A stretch of DNA of 64,000 nt from the NCBI RefSeq assembly GCF_000218565.1, contig NC_015684.1:2542001-2606000 (forward strand). Reading direction: 5' to 3'. The position numbers were made by a program, and so were the translations under genes. This DNA is from Afipia carboxidovorans OM5 (GTDB lineage: Bacteria; Pseudomonadota; Alphaproteobacteria; Rhizobiales; Xanthobacteraceae). The notes under the pieces were generated by a model. The model saw only the letters and a list, made by a program, of their open reading frames with translations. It searched no databases and was not told where the DNA came from. Shown here piece after piece: positions 51,288 to 59,809 of the stretch. Position 1 is the first letter of the stretch. Each line of letters begins with the position of its first letter.

Positions 51288-52202
51288 GGATGTTTTCCTT
51301 TCGTGGACAAGGTTGCGCGCACCGGCGCGGGAGAGCTCGGCAAGGACGCTTTCGAAGGAGCCGACGCGATCGGCCAAACCCGCGTCGACAGCCGCCTTGC
51401 CAATGAACGTGCGCGCCTCAGTCTTGCGCGCGGCCGCAACAGAGAGGCGACCGCCACGGCCCTTGGCGACGGTCGCAAGAAACGTCTCGTAGAAGGCGTC
51501 GACTTCGGCCTGCAGGTCGGACTTCACGGCATCCGTAAGCGGCTCGAGAGAGTTGCCGTCGACCTTGTGAGCGCCGGCGTGGATCAACGTCGGAGTGATA
51601 CCGTCGTGGTCGAGCTTTCGGCTGAAGTCGGCATGAAGCAGGACGACGCCAATCGATCCTGATACCCCGGTCTCGGTCGTCACGATCTCGGTCGCTCCCG
51701 AGGGGATTGCATAGGCCGCAGAAGCTGCCATGCCATTCACGACGGCAACCACCTTCTTCTTCGACGCCACCTCACGCACAATCGCTGCGGTTTCGAAGGC
51801 GCCTACGGCTTCGCCGCCTGGCGAATGGATGTCGAGAATAATCGACTTCACTGCGGCATCGTCGCGAGCGCTCTTAAGCTGATGCTGAATGCCTTCGTAA
51901 GACGTAAGGCCAGACTTCGCGCCAATCCACGCGCCCCGGTTCACCAGCGAGCCGGTAATCGTGATGATGCCCACGCCTTCCTTCGTAACACTGTAGGGCT
52001 TCCGCTTTTTCTCGCCCCAATCCCCAAGAACCGGTCGGCCGTTCTCGTCATATTGCGTGTCATCGCCGACGAAGCGGCTCGCCTCCGGCACGTTAACTCC
52101 GATGCGCCCGGCCAGAACTGACAGAATGACCTCGGCCTTGTCGGGCGTCACCAGCAGCGGCCGGTTCAGTACGAGGTCAGCAATCATCACAAGATCGTTC
52201 AT
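50904..52202 (-). CDS. S49-family prohead protease with scaffold domain (lambda gpC-like)
   Basis: 432 residues. The S49 (SppA/ClpP-like) domain covers about 75-290, with 'IILDIHSPGGEAVGAFETA', nucleophile Ser161 in 'NGMAASAAYA', and a putative general base Lys213 in 'GAHKVDGN'. The C-terminal ~125 residues are helical and charged like a scaffold. It matures the prohead. An internal start at 51287 would make the scaffold alone, as lambda makes Nu3. Confidence 0.9.
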   Translation of the reverse strand: MNDLVMIADLVLNRPLLVTPDKAEVILSVLAGRIGVNVPEASRFVGDDTQYDENGRPVLGDWGEKKRKPYSVTKEGVGIITITGSLVNRGAWIGAKSGLTSYEGIQHQLKSARDDAAVKSIILDIHSPGGEAVGAFETAAIVREVASKKKVVAVVNGMAASAAYAIPSGATEIVTTETGVSGSIGVVLLHADFSRKLDHDGITPTLIHAGAHKVDGNSLEPLTDAVKSDLQAEVDAFYETFLATVAKGRGGRLSVAAARKTEARTFIGKAAVDAGLADRVGSFESVLAELSRAGARNLVHERKTSMDTNEQPAADAPKGISKADHDTAVKTARAEGVKSERERFKAVMGSENYKGREKSAHHMLMNTDLSAEAIDGALAGLDVAQPAAVAPQGDRSKDAIGGLVTVGADGAKPEGTAASWDKSVERMNARVS

Positions 52203-52214
52203 GATCGATGTTCC

Positions 52215-52469
52215 TCAGCGCCGACGCGAGCCGGCAGTGATCGCAAAGCGACGCGGCTGCGGCGGCAAGCCTTGAGATTTGCGACACTCGTCCTCCGCGG
52301 TCTGCATTTCCGCGCGCAGAATGGAGATATCCATCGTGGCGTAGCGCACTTCGCGCTCGCCGCCGCCAGCGCTCTCCTTGATGAGCGTCACCGCGCGCCC
52401 ATTGAGACGCGCAAAGTAGGCCTCGCGAAGAGCCGCGGCGCGCTCACATGGGTTTGTCCAATCGACCAT
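52215..52469 (-). CDS. Head-tail connector gpW-like protein
   Basis: 84 residues with the gpW pattern: 'ERAAALREAYFARLNGRAVTLIKE', 'EVRYATMDISILRAEMQTAEDECR' and a basic tail. gpW joins head and tail after DNA packaging. The start ATG shares a base with the portal stop (TGATG). Located between portal and protease, as in lambda-like heads. Confidence 0.88.
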   Translation of the reverse strand: MVDWTNPCERAAALREAYFARLNGRAVTLIKESAGGGEREVRYATMDISILRAEMQTAEDECRKSQGLPPQPRRFAITAGSRRR

Positions 52470-54082
52470 CACGCGGCTTCCTTCTGCTTGTCATTCAACA
52501 GAGCGTTCGCGACTGGATCATCCTGCACCGGCACAGGATCCGGGATGCCGTATTGCTTCCGAAGCGCCGCCTCGCGCGCCATGCGCTCGTACTCGTCGCC
52601 GATGTCGTAGCCGAGGTCATCGGCGATACGCTCGTCGCTCATCAGCCGCAGGTTCTTGTAGACCTCGTGCGCCTTCGCCGTTTTCAGATCGTCGGCCTGC
52701 GGCTTCGCAGGCCCGCGCCAGTTTGCGATGACGGCCGCGGGCTTGTTCGCAATGAAACCCATCAAGCCGCCATCGAATGGAATGAGACCGCTATCGATCT
52801 CTTCCTCGAGCCACGCCTCGTAGATCATCTGCAAAAAGCGGCCGCAGATATTCGCACGCCGGCGCAGGATGATCGGCCAATTCTCCGAAGTCGCCATCCG
52901 CACAGACGAATATGTCGCGCCAGTGTAGTCGCCGGTCATCGTTTCGAACGACAACCCGAGAGCGCGCGCGATCTCGCGCAGAAGGAATTTTGCAAACGCC
53001 TCATAGGTGCCGTTCGGCTGCTCCGAACGCAGGAACTCCAGCTTGTTGCCCGGGAACAAGTGCGCAATCCGGCTTGCTCCGCCGAGATCGATTTTCGTGT
53101 TCTGATACCAAGCCGCCTGCGCGCCTAGCAGCGTGCCAATCGACGGAGCGTCGGTGTGCTGCTCTTCCTCAGACTGCAGCGCCTCGAGTACCTGTTGCGT
53201 GGGCCCCTCGCTGGTGATCGTCGCAGCGAAGATTGCTTGGATCAGCGCCGTCTGAAGCGTGGCGTCCGAAAGCTGGTCGTACTGCCGAACGGTCTGAAGC
53301 GCCGGCGCCATCGGCGTGATGCCACGCATCTGACCCTCGCGCCCCTCGAAGAGGTGGATGACTTGCGGGCGCCCCGCGGCGTCACGCGCGCGCACGTCCA
53401 CCCAAGGCGAGTAGGAGGCAAGGAAGAAATCGTCCTTGTGATTGCGGATGCGATAGCTGACCGGCATGCCGTAGCTGTCGATCGATACGCCCTGAAACAT
53501 CCGCGTGGCGAGGTTCGTATCCTGCGTCAGCCGGTGCGGCGGCAGAAGCTGCACCTTGGTGCCGCGGCGGCCCGCGCGATTGATGAACGGGAGCAACGCA
53601 AGCGCCTCGCCGTGAGAAAAATAGGCTCGAAGGACATTCTCGGTTTGCTGCGCGATCGATGACTTTCCTGCCGCGTCGCATTCGAAAGGACGTTCGGACC
53701 ACTCCTTCCAGCGCCCCTCGACGATTTCGGACCAGTTGTTCGTCTTCTCCGCATCCCAGCCAAGCCGCTGCGGATTGGGCCGCGCTGCCAGGCGGAGCCC
53801 GCCTGCGCCGACGGTTGCCGACACCGCCTGCTCCACAGCGCCGGAAATCCAGCCCGAGTTGTGAATTGCGTCGATCGCACGCGCCGCAGCCTGTTGGTAG
53901 CTCACGAACACATCATCGCGCTGGTCACGCAGCGCCGGGTTCCAGTCGAAGAAGAACGGCGAAGCGTTTCCGCGCATATAGCCGGACTGATGCGACGGGC
54001 GAACGAGCTCGCCCTCGACATACGTGCCGACGACGGCGCCGCGCGTGTTCACGCGCAGCCGCGGTTTCGTAACGTTCGCCAT
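52469..54082 (-). CDS. Phage portal protein (lambda family)
   Basis: 537 residues of the lambda portal family: 'WISGAVEQAVSATVGAGGLRLAARPN', 'DAAGRPQVIHLFEGREGQMRGITPMAPAL', 'TYEAFAKFLLREIARALGLSFETMTGDYTGATYSSVRMA' (key parts). It forms the dodecameric DNA gate at one capsid vertex. It begins 5 bases after the large terminase stop. Confidence 0.93.
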   Translation of the reverse strand: MANVTKPRLRVNTRGAVVGTYVEGELVRPSHQSGYMRGNASPFFFDWNPALRDQRDDVFVSYQQAAARAIDAIHNSGWISGAVEQAVSATVGAGGLRLAARPNPQRLGWDAEKTNNWSEIVEGRWKEWSERPFECDAAGKSSIAQQTENVLRAYFSHGEALALLPFINRAGRRGTKVQLLPPHRLTQDTNLATRMFQGVSIDSYGMPVSYRIRNHKDDFFLASYSPWVDVRARDAAGRPQVIHLFEGREGQMRGITPMAPALQTVRQYDQLSDATLQTALIQAIFAATITSEGPTQQVLEALQSEEEQHTDAPSIGTLLGAQAAWYQNTKIDLGGASRIAHLFPGNKLEFLRSEQPNGTYEAFAKFLLREIARALGLSFETMTGDYTGATYSSVRMATSENWPIILRRRANICGRFLQMIYEAWLEEEIDSGLIPFDGGLMGFIANKPAAVIANWRGPAKPQADDLKTAKAHEVYKNLRLMSDERIADDLGYDIGDEYERMAREAALRKQYGIPDPVPVQDDPVANALLNDKQKEAA

Positions 54083-54087
54083 GCCGA

Positions 54088-56097
54088 TTACCGATTGAGT
54101 TGAGCCGCGATATTCGCAAACCGCGCAAATTTTTCCGACTTCGCAATGGCCGCCGCTTCCGGCGTGTCGGGGACCACCACTTTCGGCAACATCGCCTCGT
54201 CAGCCTTGCGCCGCGCGCCATCACGGATGTGATGCACGTTCAGCATGTAGGCGGCCGCGGCGTTCATCGCCTCGCAGTCGAGGAAGTGGTTCGAAGTCGA
54301 CTTCACCACCCACTGCGGCTTGCCGCTGTCGGTCACCACCCGCACCTCGGCGACAAGCTGCCGGCAATAGTCCTCGTCGATGTCCTGATGCAGATGGAAC
54401 GCGCCCGACTGATCCAACGGCCAAGCTAGACGCTCGTGCACGAACGATTTCCAGTGATCCGTGTCGAGGCGGATCAACTCCAGACCGTACTTCGCGACGT
54501 CCGCTTTACGGTTGACGTCCGGCTTCACCTTCACCAGCGGACGCAGCATCGGCCTCGACGAACCTTTCGTCGGATAGATGAAGCGGCGGAAACGACGGCA
54601 GAACGCATAAACCCGGTTCAGCGGCAGCGTCAGCGGCTTACCGGGACGGAAGCCGCTGTCGATGAACCCCAGCTTGATCGGAACGCCGCCGATCGGCGTC
54701 GTGACTTTCTCCGCGAGGTCGTTCCAGACATCGACAGTCGCTGTGTCGCCGTAGAGGTATCCCTGCTCGATCAGCCATGACGATGATCGAGCGCCCCACC
54801 CGCGGATGACGAACACCAGCCGATCGCGCTGCACGTCAACGGTGATGATCGGATGGATCGCAGCATCGGGCATCGCGCCCTTTGCGTACGGTTCGGCCCG
54901 GTTCAAGATGACCTGCCAGGTCGGAACGTCGCCGGTCGCCGTAGGCGTCCAAAGCTCGCCGGTTTTGTTGACGGCTCCCTGCCGCTCTTCAGCATCCCCG
55001 CTCAGTTCGGCGTTCAAAACTTCTTCGACGCGCTCGCCCCACGACAGAAACGGCGAGGCAAGGCCTGACACCCAAAGCGACAGCATCGAATTGTCCGGCA
55101 TGTCGGCCTCAAAGACCGTGCCGTCCTCGTTGATCGTGCAACCCGGCGCCACGAACCGGCCGCCGGCGTTCATCGCGGCTTTGTCCTCTTCCTCGATGAC
55201 GCAGCCGTTGCTGCTCGGGCACTGCAACCAAGTCCTCGCCCGCGCCTGTGATGGCGTGGCGTCCTTCGGGTATCGCAGGAGCGACATCCGCGGGATAAAC
55301 CACTCTCCGCAGTGCGGGCATTTCCAAGCCCAGTGATGCCGCGTCCCCGACTGCCACTTCGCCCAGATCGGGCTTTCGATGTCGGCCGGGTCCGCCATCT
55401 TCCAGAACTCCAAGCCGGTGCGAGGATCTCTCTCGGTTTCAACCGAGCCCCGCTTCGGCGTCGAGGTCACAGCGATCTTGCGATCGCGGTACGTATCGGC
55501 GCGCGCCTTCGCGAGGCCGAACGGGCCGCCCTCGCCCTTCACGCCACCGACCATCTTGTCGAATTCGTCGATGTAGACATCACCGGCCTGGTCCGATGCC
55601 AGCGACGTTGCCGATCCGGCCCATGCGAGGCGGACGTTCACGCCCGCCACAGTCTTCAGGGTCTTCTTGTTCCTCTTTCCGCGCGCCACCAACGGCGCAA
55701 GAGCCTTCGCCTCGTCGAACAGCTTCATCAGCCGCGGTTCGAACTGATTGCTGACAAAGTCCTTTGAGGGACCGACGTACAACTGCGGCCGCGGCTTTGT
55801 CGCCAGCCGCCAGCCCATCACGTCAAGGATGCCGTCCGTCTTTGACATCTGCGTCCCGGTGATCAGGGCGCAAACCTCGTATCGCGGATCGTCGAAGAAT
55901 TCCTCGAAGCGGATGATGTAGGGCGTCAGCTCCGGGTTACGCGGCCCGGGAACGCCTGCGCTTGGCGGATAGACCCGGTTTTCCCTTCCCCACTCTGGCG
56001 GGCTTTTCCGCTCCCGCTGCTCCCAAAGCGTTGCCAGCCGTTGGAACGCGCTTTGCTGCAGCGAAGGCCCGCTTGCTTGCGGCTCCGAAAGCTCCAT
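54088..56097 (-). CDS. Terminase large subunit (GpA family)
   Basis: 669 residues of the lambda gpA type. The ATPase part has 'YEVCALITGTQMSKTDG' (deviant Walker A) and 'VYIDEFDKM' (Walker B). A cysteine pair region is 'WKCPHCGEWFIPRM'. The nuclease part has 'PIITVDVQRDRLVFVIRGWG' and 'LGFIDSGFR'. It cuts and translocates phage DNA. The ATG follows 'gagga' by 8 bases. The 5' end overlaps the small-terminase gene by about 160 bases in another frame. Confidence 0.92.
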   Translation of the reverse strand: MELSEPQASGPSLQQSAFQRLATLWEQRERKSPPEWGRENRVYPPSAGVPGPRNPELTPYIIRFEEFFDDPRYEVCALITGTQMSKTDGILDVMGWRLATKPRPQLYVGPSKDFVSNQFEPRLMKLFDEAKALAPLVARGKRNKKTLKTVAGVNVRLAWAGSATSLASDQAGDVYIDEFDKMVGGVKGEGGPFGLAKARADTYRDRKIAVTSTPKRGSVETERDPRTGLEFWKMADPADIESPIWAKWQSGTRHHWAWKCPHCGEWFIPRMSLLRYPKDATPSQARARTWLQCPSSNGCVIEEEDKAAMNAGGRFVAPGCTINEDGTVFEADMPDNSMLSLWVSGLASPFLSWGERVEEVLNAELSGDAEERQGAVNKTGELWTPTATGDVPTWQVILNRAEPYAKGAMPDAAIHPIITVDVQRDRLVFVIRGWGARSSSWLIEQGYLYGDTATVDVWNDLAEKVTTPIGGVPIKLGFIDSGFRPGKPLTLPLNRVYAFCRRFRRFIYPTKGSSRPMLRPLVKVKPDVNRKADVAKYGLELIRLDTDHWKSFVHERLAWPLDQSGAFHLHQDIDEDYCRQLVAEVRVVTDSGKPQWVVKSTSNHFLDCEAMNAAAAYMLNVHHIRDGARRKADEAMLPKVVVPDTPEAAAIAKSEKFARFANIAAQLNR

Positions 56098-56500
56098 CGA
56101 CCCGTTCCTCGATCTTCCGGCGCAGGGCCAGGTCATCGGTCACCTGCGCAGGGATCGCCATCAGGTCGGACCGCAACGGGCCAGCGATCTCGTCGATAAC
56201 GCGGATCGCTTCCTGCTGAGCCTGCTCGATCATCACCTTCTTGCGGTCAGCATTCCGCAGCCGAACCTCTTCCGCCCGCTCCTGCTGGAACTCGGATGCG
56301 GCCGCAGACTTCACCGATCTCCGCTGGTCGTCCTTCAGCCACGCAACGTAGGCGGCGACGTTTGCGACCAGCGGAAACTTTCCCTTGGCCTCCCGGCTCA
56401 TCACGCCATCGGCGACCAATTGCTGCACGCGCATCGCCGACAGACCGAGCATCGAGCCCAAGACCTTCGCCGAAACCGTCGTCGCCTCGTCGACCGCCAT
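55937..56500 (-). CDS. Terminase small subunit (lambda Nu1-like)
   Basis: 187 residues. The N-terminus has a winged-helix DNA-binding pattern ('SAKVLGSMLGLSAMRVQQLVADGVMSREAKGKFPLVANVAAYVAWLK', in part), the Nu1/MerR-like fold that recognises the packaging site. A coiled region ('RAEEVRLRNADRKKVMIEQAQQEAIR') and a basic tail follow. The ATG at 56500 follows 'ggggc'. Confidence 0.85.
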   Translation of the reverse strand: MAVDEATTVSAKVLGSMLGLSAMRVQQLVADGVMSREAKGKFPLVANVAAYVAWLKDDQRRSVKSAAASEFQQERAEEVRLRNADRKKVMIEQAQQEAIRVIDEIAGPLRSDLMAIPAQVTDDLALRRKIEERVDGAFGAASKRAFAAAKRVPTAGNALGAAGAEKPARVGKGKPGLSAKRRRSRAA

Positions 56501-56736
56501 CACGCCCCGCCCGACCGAAAGGAAAATCGAATTTTTGCTTTTCCGAAAATGCTCAAATTTCGGGGGCTGCGCCGCCCGCACCTCTTTCGCCCGTTTGTAC
56601 GGTCCCTAAAAAGTTCTGCGAGAGGCCACCGCCTCGGGGCTGTCGTGGCGCGTGGTGCGTTCGTTCTGAAAGTCCGCAGCGCAATGCACCCTAGAGGCGC
56701 GCGATCAGCGCGACCTCTCTGTCCCTCGGAGAGGTA

Positions 56737-57270
56737 TCATTCCTCGATGACACGCGACAGTTCGTGCGCAACTCGATCAGCGATGGAGGATGACCCCGCC
56801 TTGAACGTCGCCACGGTTTCGCCCTTCAGAAGTTCGCGGGCAATGTTCGGTCCGAAGACTTGCTTCAGCGGGAAGCGAGCGGGGCCGATGCGCTTGTAGA
56901 CCTTGCCGCCGTATCTTCCGACGATGAATGTCGATTTGAAAACGTGACGCCTTCCCCAAGGTGCTGCGGAGACACCGCGCTTGCCTTGCCTCGCTCCGAA
57001 CAGAGCGATGTTCGTTTCGTCACCACGCGCGACGAGGGTGTACGTCAGCGTCGCCGGTGTCGAGTAGACCGTCCTCATAGCCTTGTGGATCAGGCCGTAC
57101 TTGATGCCGGTTTGTTTCACCAGCACGCGCTTGACCTGAGTGCGCCCCTTGTCGCCTTCGTGGTTGAGAGCGCGGGACATGACGACGGCGGCCTGACCGT
57201 CGCCGAGAGCGGCGAGTTTGTTTCCGAACCTCTTCAGAACGTCGTCGCGGACATCGACGCGGATTTCCAT
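56737..57270 (-). CDS. Minor tail protein Z-like (lambda gpZ family)
   Basis: 177 residues matching the prophage minor tail Z family: 'RVDVRDDVLKRFGNKLAALGDGQAAVVMSRALNHEGDKGRTQVKRVL' and 'QTGIKYGLIHKAMRTVY', followed by a basic strand-rich C-terminus. In lambda this gene lies after head joining genes; here it precedes the terminase genes. The start at 57270 has 'agaagg' ahead. It is the first gene of the late string. Confidence 0.7.
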   Translation of the reverse strand: MEIRVDVRDDVLKRFGNKLAALGDGQAAVVMSRALNHEGDKGRTQVKRVLVKQTGIKYGLIHKAMRTVYSTPATLTYTLVARGDETNIALFGARQGKRGVSAAPWGRRHVFKSTFIVGRYGGKVYKRIGPARFPLKQVFGPNIARELLKGETVATFKAGSSSIADRVAHELSRVIEE

Positions 57271-57292
57271 CGGCGATGACCTTCTGGAACGA

Positions 57293-57324
57293 AGAAGGCC
57301 CGCTCTTACGAACGGGCCTCTTCT
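57293..57324 (-). terminator. Hairpin ahead of the first late gene
   Basis: aggcccg/cgggcct stem with a 10-base loop and a weak T-rich tail on the minus strand, 24 bases before the gpZ-like start. It may be a weak terminator or a leader structure. Confidence 0.35.
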
Positions 57325-57453
57325 GAAACTCTGAGCTATCGGCTGGGTGAGCAATCTATCCGCTTGCTGGGAGCGCTGACGCGCTCCGCTGCGCTTAGCC
57401 CACACGCCCCCCAACCGTGCGCGCACGTGTACTGCCTGTTTTTGGCGCCTGTC

Positions 57454-57746
57454 AAAGGGGACAAAGGGGACATTTTGCTGTTTTGTCCCCGAATGTCCCC
57501 GGCGCAATGGTGATTTCCTCGCCACCGCCACCGGCTGACTTTCCCAATGATTGCGGGCGTTATGAGGTGATTTCCTCGCGCGCCGACCACCGCCCAAAAT
57601 TTATTTTCATCGGCTGTTAAAAACCGCTTTTTGTCCCCCCTTTTGTCCCCCATTTTAAGGCGGTCACCGGCCTCACTCGCAAATCAGCGGGGACATTTTA
57701 GGGGACATTTCAGGGGGACAAGGGGACATTTTCACCTTCCGTCCCC
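57454..57746. repeat. Cluster of GGGGACA/TGTCCCC heptamers in a divergent promoter region
   Basis: Ten exact copies: GGGGACA at 57457, 57466, 57689, 57701, 57714 and 57722; TGTCCCC at 57484, 57494, 57632 and 57644; plus a degenerate GTCCCC near 57741. They are arranged as inverted clusters, often with 'ttt' flanks. They occupy the 502-base gap (57271-57773) between the late operon and two plus-strand genes; no convincing protein gene is seen there. Confidence 0.75.
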
Positions 57747-57773
57747 GCGTAAGCGTTGCGTTCGGAGTTGCGT

Positions 57774-58010
57774 ATGTCGTGGAACCGGAAGTTCGATAAG
57801 CCGATCACCCTGCCGGACGGGCGAGCCATCCGCACCCTGAAAGAGGCGGGTGAATACCTTCTGCAACTTCCAAAAAAGAAGCATGACCACCCAGCCGTGC
57901 AGGCCGCGGCCGAGGCCCTGCAGGTCGTCGTCGAGCACGGCGCGCCGCCCATGATAGCCGAGATCGGCATGAGGAAGATGCTGTCCGCAATCGGAAGCCG
58001 GAAGCCATGA
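57774..58010 (+). CDS. Small conserved hypothetical protein (prophage)
   Basis: 78 residues: 'MSWNRKFDKPITLPDGRA', 'TLKEAGEYLLQLPKKKHDHPAVQAAAEAL' and a helical end. This resembles small proteins common in rhizobial genomes, without known function. 'ggag' six bases before the ATG at 57774 sets the start. It overlaps the next gene by four bases (two-gene plus-strand operon) and is divergent from the late genes. Confidence 0.6.
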   Translation: MSWNRKFDKPITLPDGRAIRTLKEAGEYLLQLPKKKHDHPAVQAAAEALQVVVEHGAPPMIAEIGMRKMLSAIGSRKP

Positions 58011-58249
58011 TGAAGCGGACGCCGCGAGACCTCGCCGACCGGATGGCGCGCCGCAGGCGCAGCGACAGTCTCGATGGTTATGTCAGGGAGAGCTATGAGC
58101 GGCTGCCGCGGAACGAGGCCCGCGAGGCGGCCGAGGCCTTCTTCCGGCGCTGGCCCAAGGCCGCCTATGACAGCGAGGTCGAGAGTTGGTCCGCCGAACC
58201 TGGCGACCTCATCACGTTCACGATGCGGCGGCTGAGGTCGGCGGACTAG
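58007..58249 (+). CDS. Small hypothetical protein (prophage)
   Basis: 80 residues, basic and helical ('MMKRTPRDLADRMARRRR', 'EAREAAEAFFRRWPKAAYDSEVES'). Starts inside the stop of its upstream neighbour (ATGA). It ends 10 bases before the convergent minus-strand cluster. No family is recognised. Confidence 0.6.
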   Translation: MMKRTPRDLADRMARRRRSDSLDGYVRESYERLPRNEAREAAEAFFRRWPKAAYDSEVESWSAEPGDLITFTMRRLRSAD

Positions 58250-58258
58250 GAGAATATT

Positions 58259-58747
58259 TTAGACAGCCCGGGCCAACGCCGTCAGCATTTCGGCCTTCTT
58301 GCCGTGGACGAACTCGGCGTAGTTCGTCACCGCGCCCTTTGCGCGGAGCGCTTTGAACTCGCGGTTGATGTGCCGGATTTTATAGTTCTTCCGCATGAGA
58401 TCGAAGCGTTCGTTGACCTCGGCCACCACCGCGCGCGCACGATCCGCGACAATCTCGTGAGGCGTGATGCCGACCCCCTCCGCGATCGCGATCCTGTGCA
58501 GCGCCGCCGTGGCCGCCGGGAAGTCGCTCGCGGAGCCGATCTCCTGCGACAAGCGAGCGACCAAGTGAGCGGCGTCATTGGCAGCGGCACAACAGAAAAT
58601 GCGGCGCGACGTCGGCGGCGGTGCGAGCGTCACCACCGGCGACCACGTCGCCTTGAACGAAGCTAAATTGATACGATCGATCTGCACCGCCACGATGCCC
58701 GTCTGCGCGATGTAGTGCTCGGCGAGGCGTTCATTCCGCGTCGGCAT
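58259..58747 (-). CDS. Hypothetical prophage protein
   Basis: 162 residues; last gene of the minus-strand accessory cluster. The C-terminal half is helical ('VVAEVNERFDLMRKNYKIRHINREFKALRAKG', in part), and the N-terminal half has a strand pattern around 'AVQIDRINLASFKATWSP'. It starts directly at the end of its upstream neighbour. No family is recognised. Confidence 0.6.
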   Translation of the reverse strand: MPTRNERLAEHYIAQTGIVAVQIDRINLASFKATWSPVVTLAPPPTSRRIFCCAAANDAAHLVARLSQEIGSASDFPAATAALHRIAIAEGVGITPHEIVADRARAVVAEVNERFDLMRKNYKIRHINREFKALRAKGAVTNYAEFVHGKKAEMLTALARAV

Positions 58748-58918
58748 TCACGCGGGCTCCGGCCGCTTGCCGTTGTCGTTGTCATGGTCCGATATCAATT
58801 CGTCAGAAAAGGTGCCGACGAAGATCGCATCTGTAGCGACCACTATCGCATTGCCTCGCGGAAACTGATCGAGAATTGAGTGCCAGTTCAGCACCCACTG
58901 GTGAAGCGGCGTAGGCAT
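58748..58918 (-). CDS. Small hypothetical prophage protein
   Basis: 56 residues: MPTPLHQWVLNWHSILDQFP, then 'AIVVATDAIFVGTFSDELIS' and an acidic tail. The start at 58918 is placed where the frame becomes protein-like; the ribosome site is weak. No family is recognised. Confidence 0.5.
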   Translation of the reverse strand: MPTPLHQWVLNWHSILDQFPRGNAIVVATDAIFVGTFSDELISDHDNDNGKRPEPA

Positions 58919-58922
58919 GGTC

Positions 58923-59261
58923 TCACCCAATCGAACGTGGCGCGGGCGCTCTGTGCGTTCCGCACTGTGTCGCGGCAAGAGCGCGGCTGATCTTCATGAA
59001 GAACTTAGCCCGCAGACGCCTGCTCCGTCGCTTCGATCGCTTCGCAACAATGCGACTGTACGGGTTGCTCTTGTGTTCAGTCTTGATAGGGCCAATCCAC
59101 CGCAACGCCGGCGACAGTGCGAACTCAATAGTGAGTATGCCGCTTCGGAGCGCTTCTGGCGTCGGATCACAGAAGAAGATATTTCCCCGCTGAGATAGGT
59201 CATTGAGATAGTCGCGCACGTACTTTTCCACTTCAGAACGCTGCGCCTCTGCCAGCTTCAT
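58923..59261 (-). CDS. Hypothetical prophage protein
   Basis: 112 residues. The first 60 are compact ('AEAQRSEVEKYVRDYLNDLSQRGNIFF', 'GILTIEFALSPALRWIGP'), and the C-terminus is very basic ('KRSKRRSRRLRAK'), suggesting nucleic-acid contact. The ATG overlaps the Lar-like gene's stop by four bases. Confidence 0.55.
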   Translation of the reverse strand: MKLAEAQRSEVEKYVRDYLNDLSQRGNIFFCDPTPEALRSGILTIEFALSPALRWIGPIKTEHKSNPYSRIVAKRSKRRSRRLRAKFFMKISRALAATQCGTHRAPAPRSIG

Positions 59262-59809
59262 CCCTCACCCCTCCCGGCCCGGATAGCGGCGGCAAACCGT
59301 TCCTCGATCTCCGCGACAGCGGCCTCGATTACGCCATCGCCAGACGTGGCGTGAGCCGGTGCAAGGTGCCATCCGGTTTCGAGCATCGCGGCATGGGCTT
59401 GCTCAACAAGAGCGCGCGGCATGATGATTTGATCGGCGCGGATCGAGGCTTCGTCGGGCACGCAGCCGGTCGCGAGGTCCGCCAGATAGGCGGTAGCGTA
59501 CTCGTCTGCGATACTCGCGCGTTTGGCTGCCCTTTCTTCCGACGTTCCACCGGTGGGGTTGTCGATCATGGCCCGGCGGATAATCCGCGCGATCCTCTCC
59601 CTTGCCTCACCGCAGGAGAGCGAGGCCGGTGTGACGCGGGTGTTCCAGGCTTTAGCCGCGTCGCCAGCCTCGTCGGAGAACCGCGAGCCAGCCCCACACT
59701 CCTTGCAGGTAACAGCGAAGTCGCCGTCTCCCTGATCGCATAGGATCGGCGCACTCCCACAGAACGGGCACGGCTTAAGCTCCAGCGTCTCCTTGATGCT
59801 CGCGGTCAT
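59258..59809 (-). CDS. Lar-like zinc-ribbon protein (restriction alleviation family)
   Basis: 183 residues. The N-terminal 55 residues form the Lar-type zinc ribbon: 'LKPCPFCGSAPILCDQGDGDFAVTCKECGAGSRF', with CxxC pairs at both ends, then 'AAKAWNTRV', the family ending. Lar proteins modulate host type I restriction in phage Rac, but many phage relatives are untested. The remaining ~125 residues are helical and of unknown function. Confidence 0.7.
   Translation of the reverse strand: MTASIKETLELKPCPFCGSAPILCDQGDGDFAVTCKECGAGSRFSDEAGDAAKAWNTRVTPASLSCGEARERIARIIRRAMIDNPTGGTSEERAAKRASIADEYATAYLADLATGCVPDEASIRADQIIMPRALVEQAHAAMLETGWHLAPAHATSGDGVIEAAVAEIEERFAAAIRAGRGEG

Noticed and set aside
57336..57653. 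105-codon minus-strand frame across the GGGGACA repeats
   Set aside because: No ribosome site, contains the repeat cluster and the hairpin before the late operon, and has low-complexity translation. Kept as repeat/regulatory region instead.
57454..57746. CRISPR-like array
   Set aside because: Repeats are only 7 bases, in both orientations and unevenly spaced; no cas genes are near.
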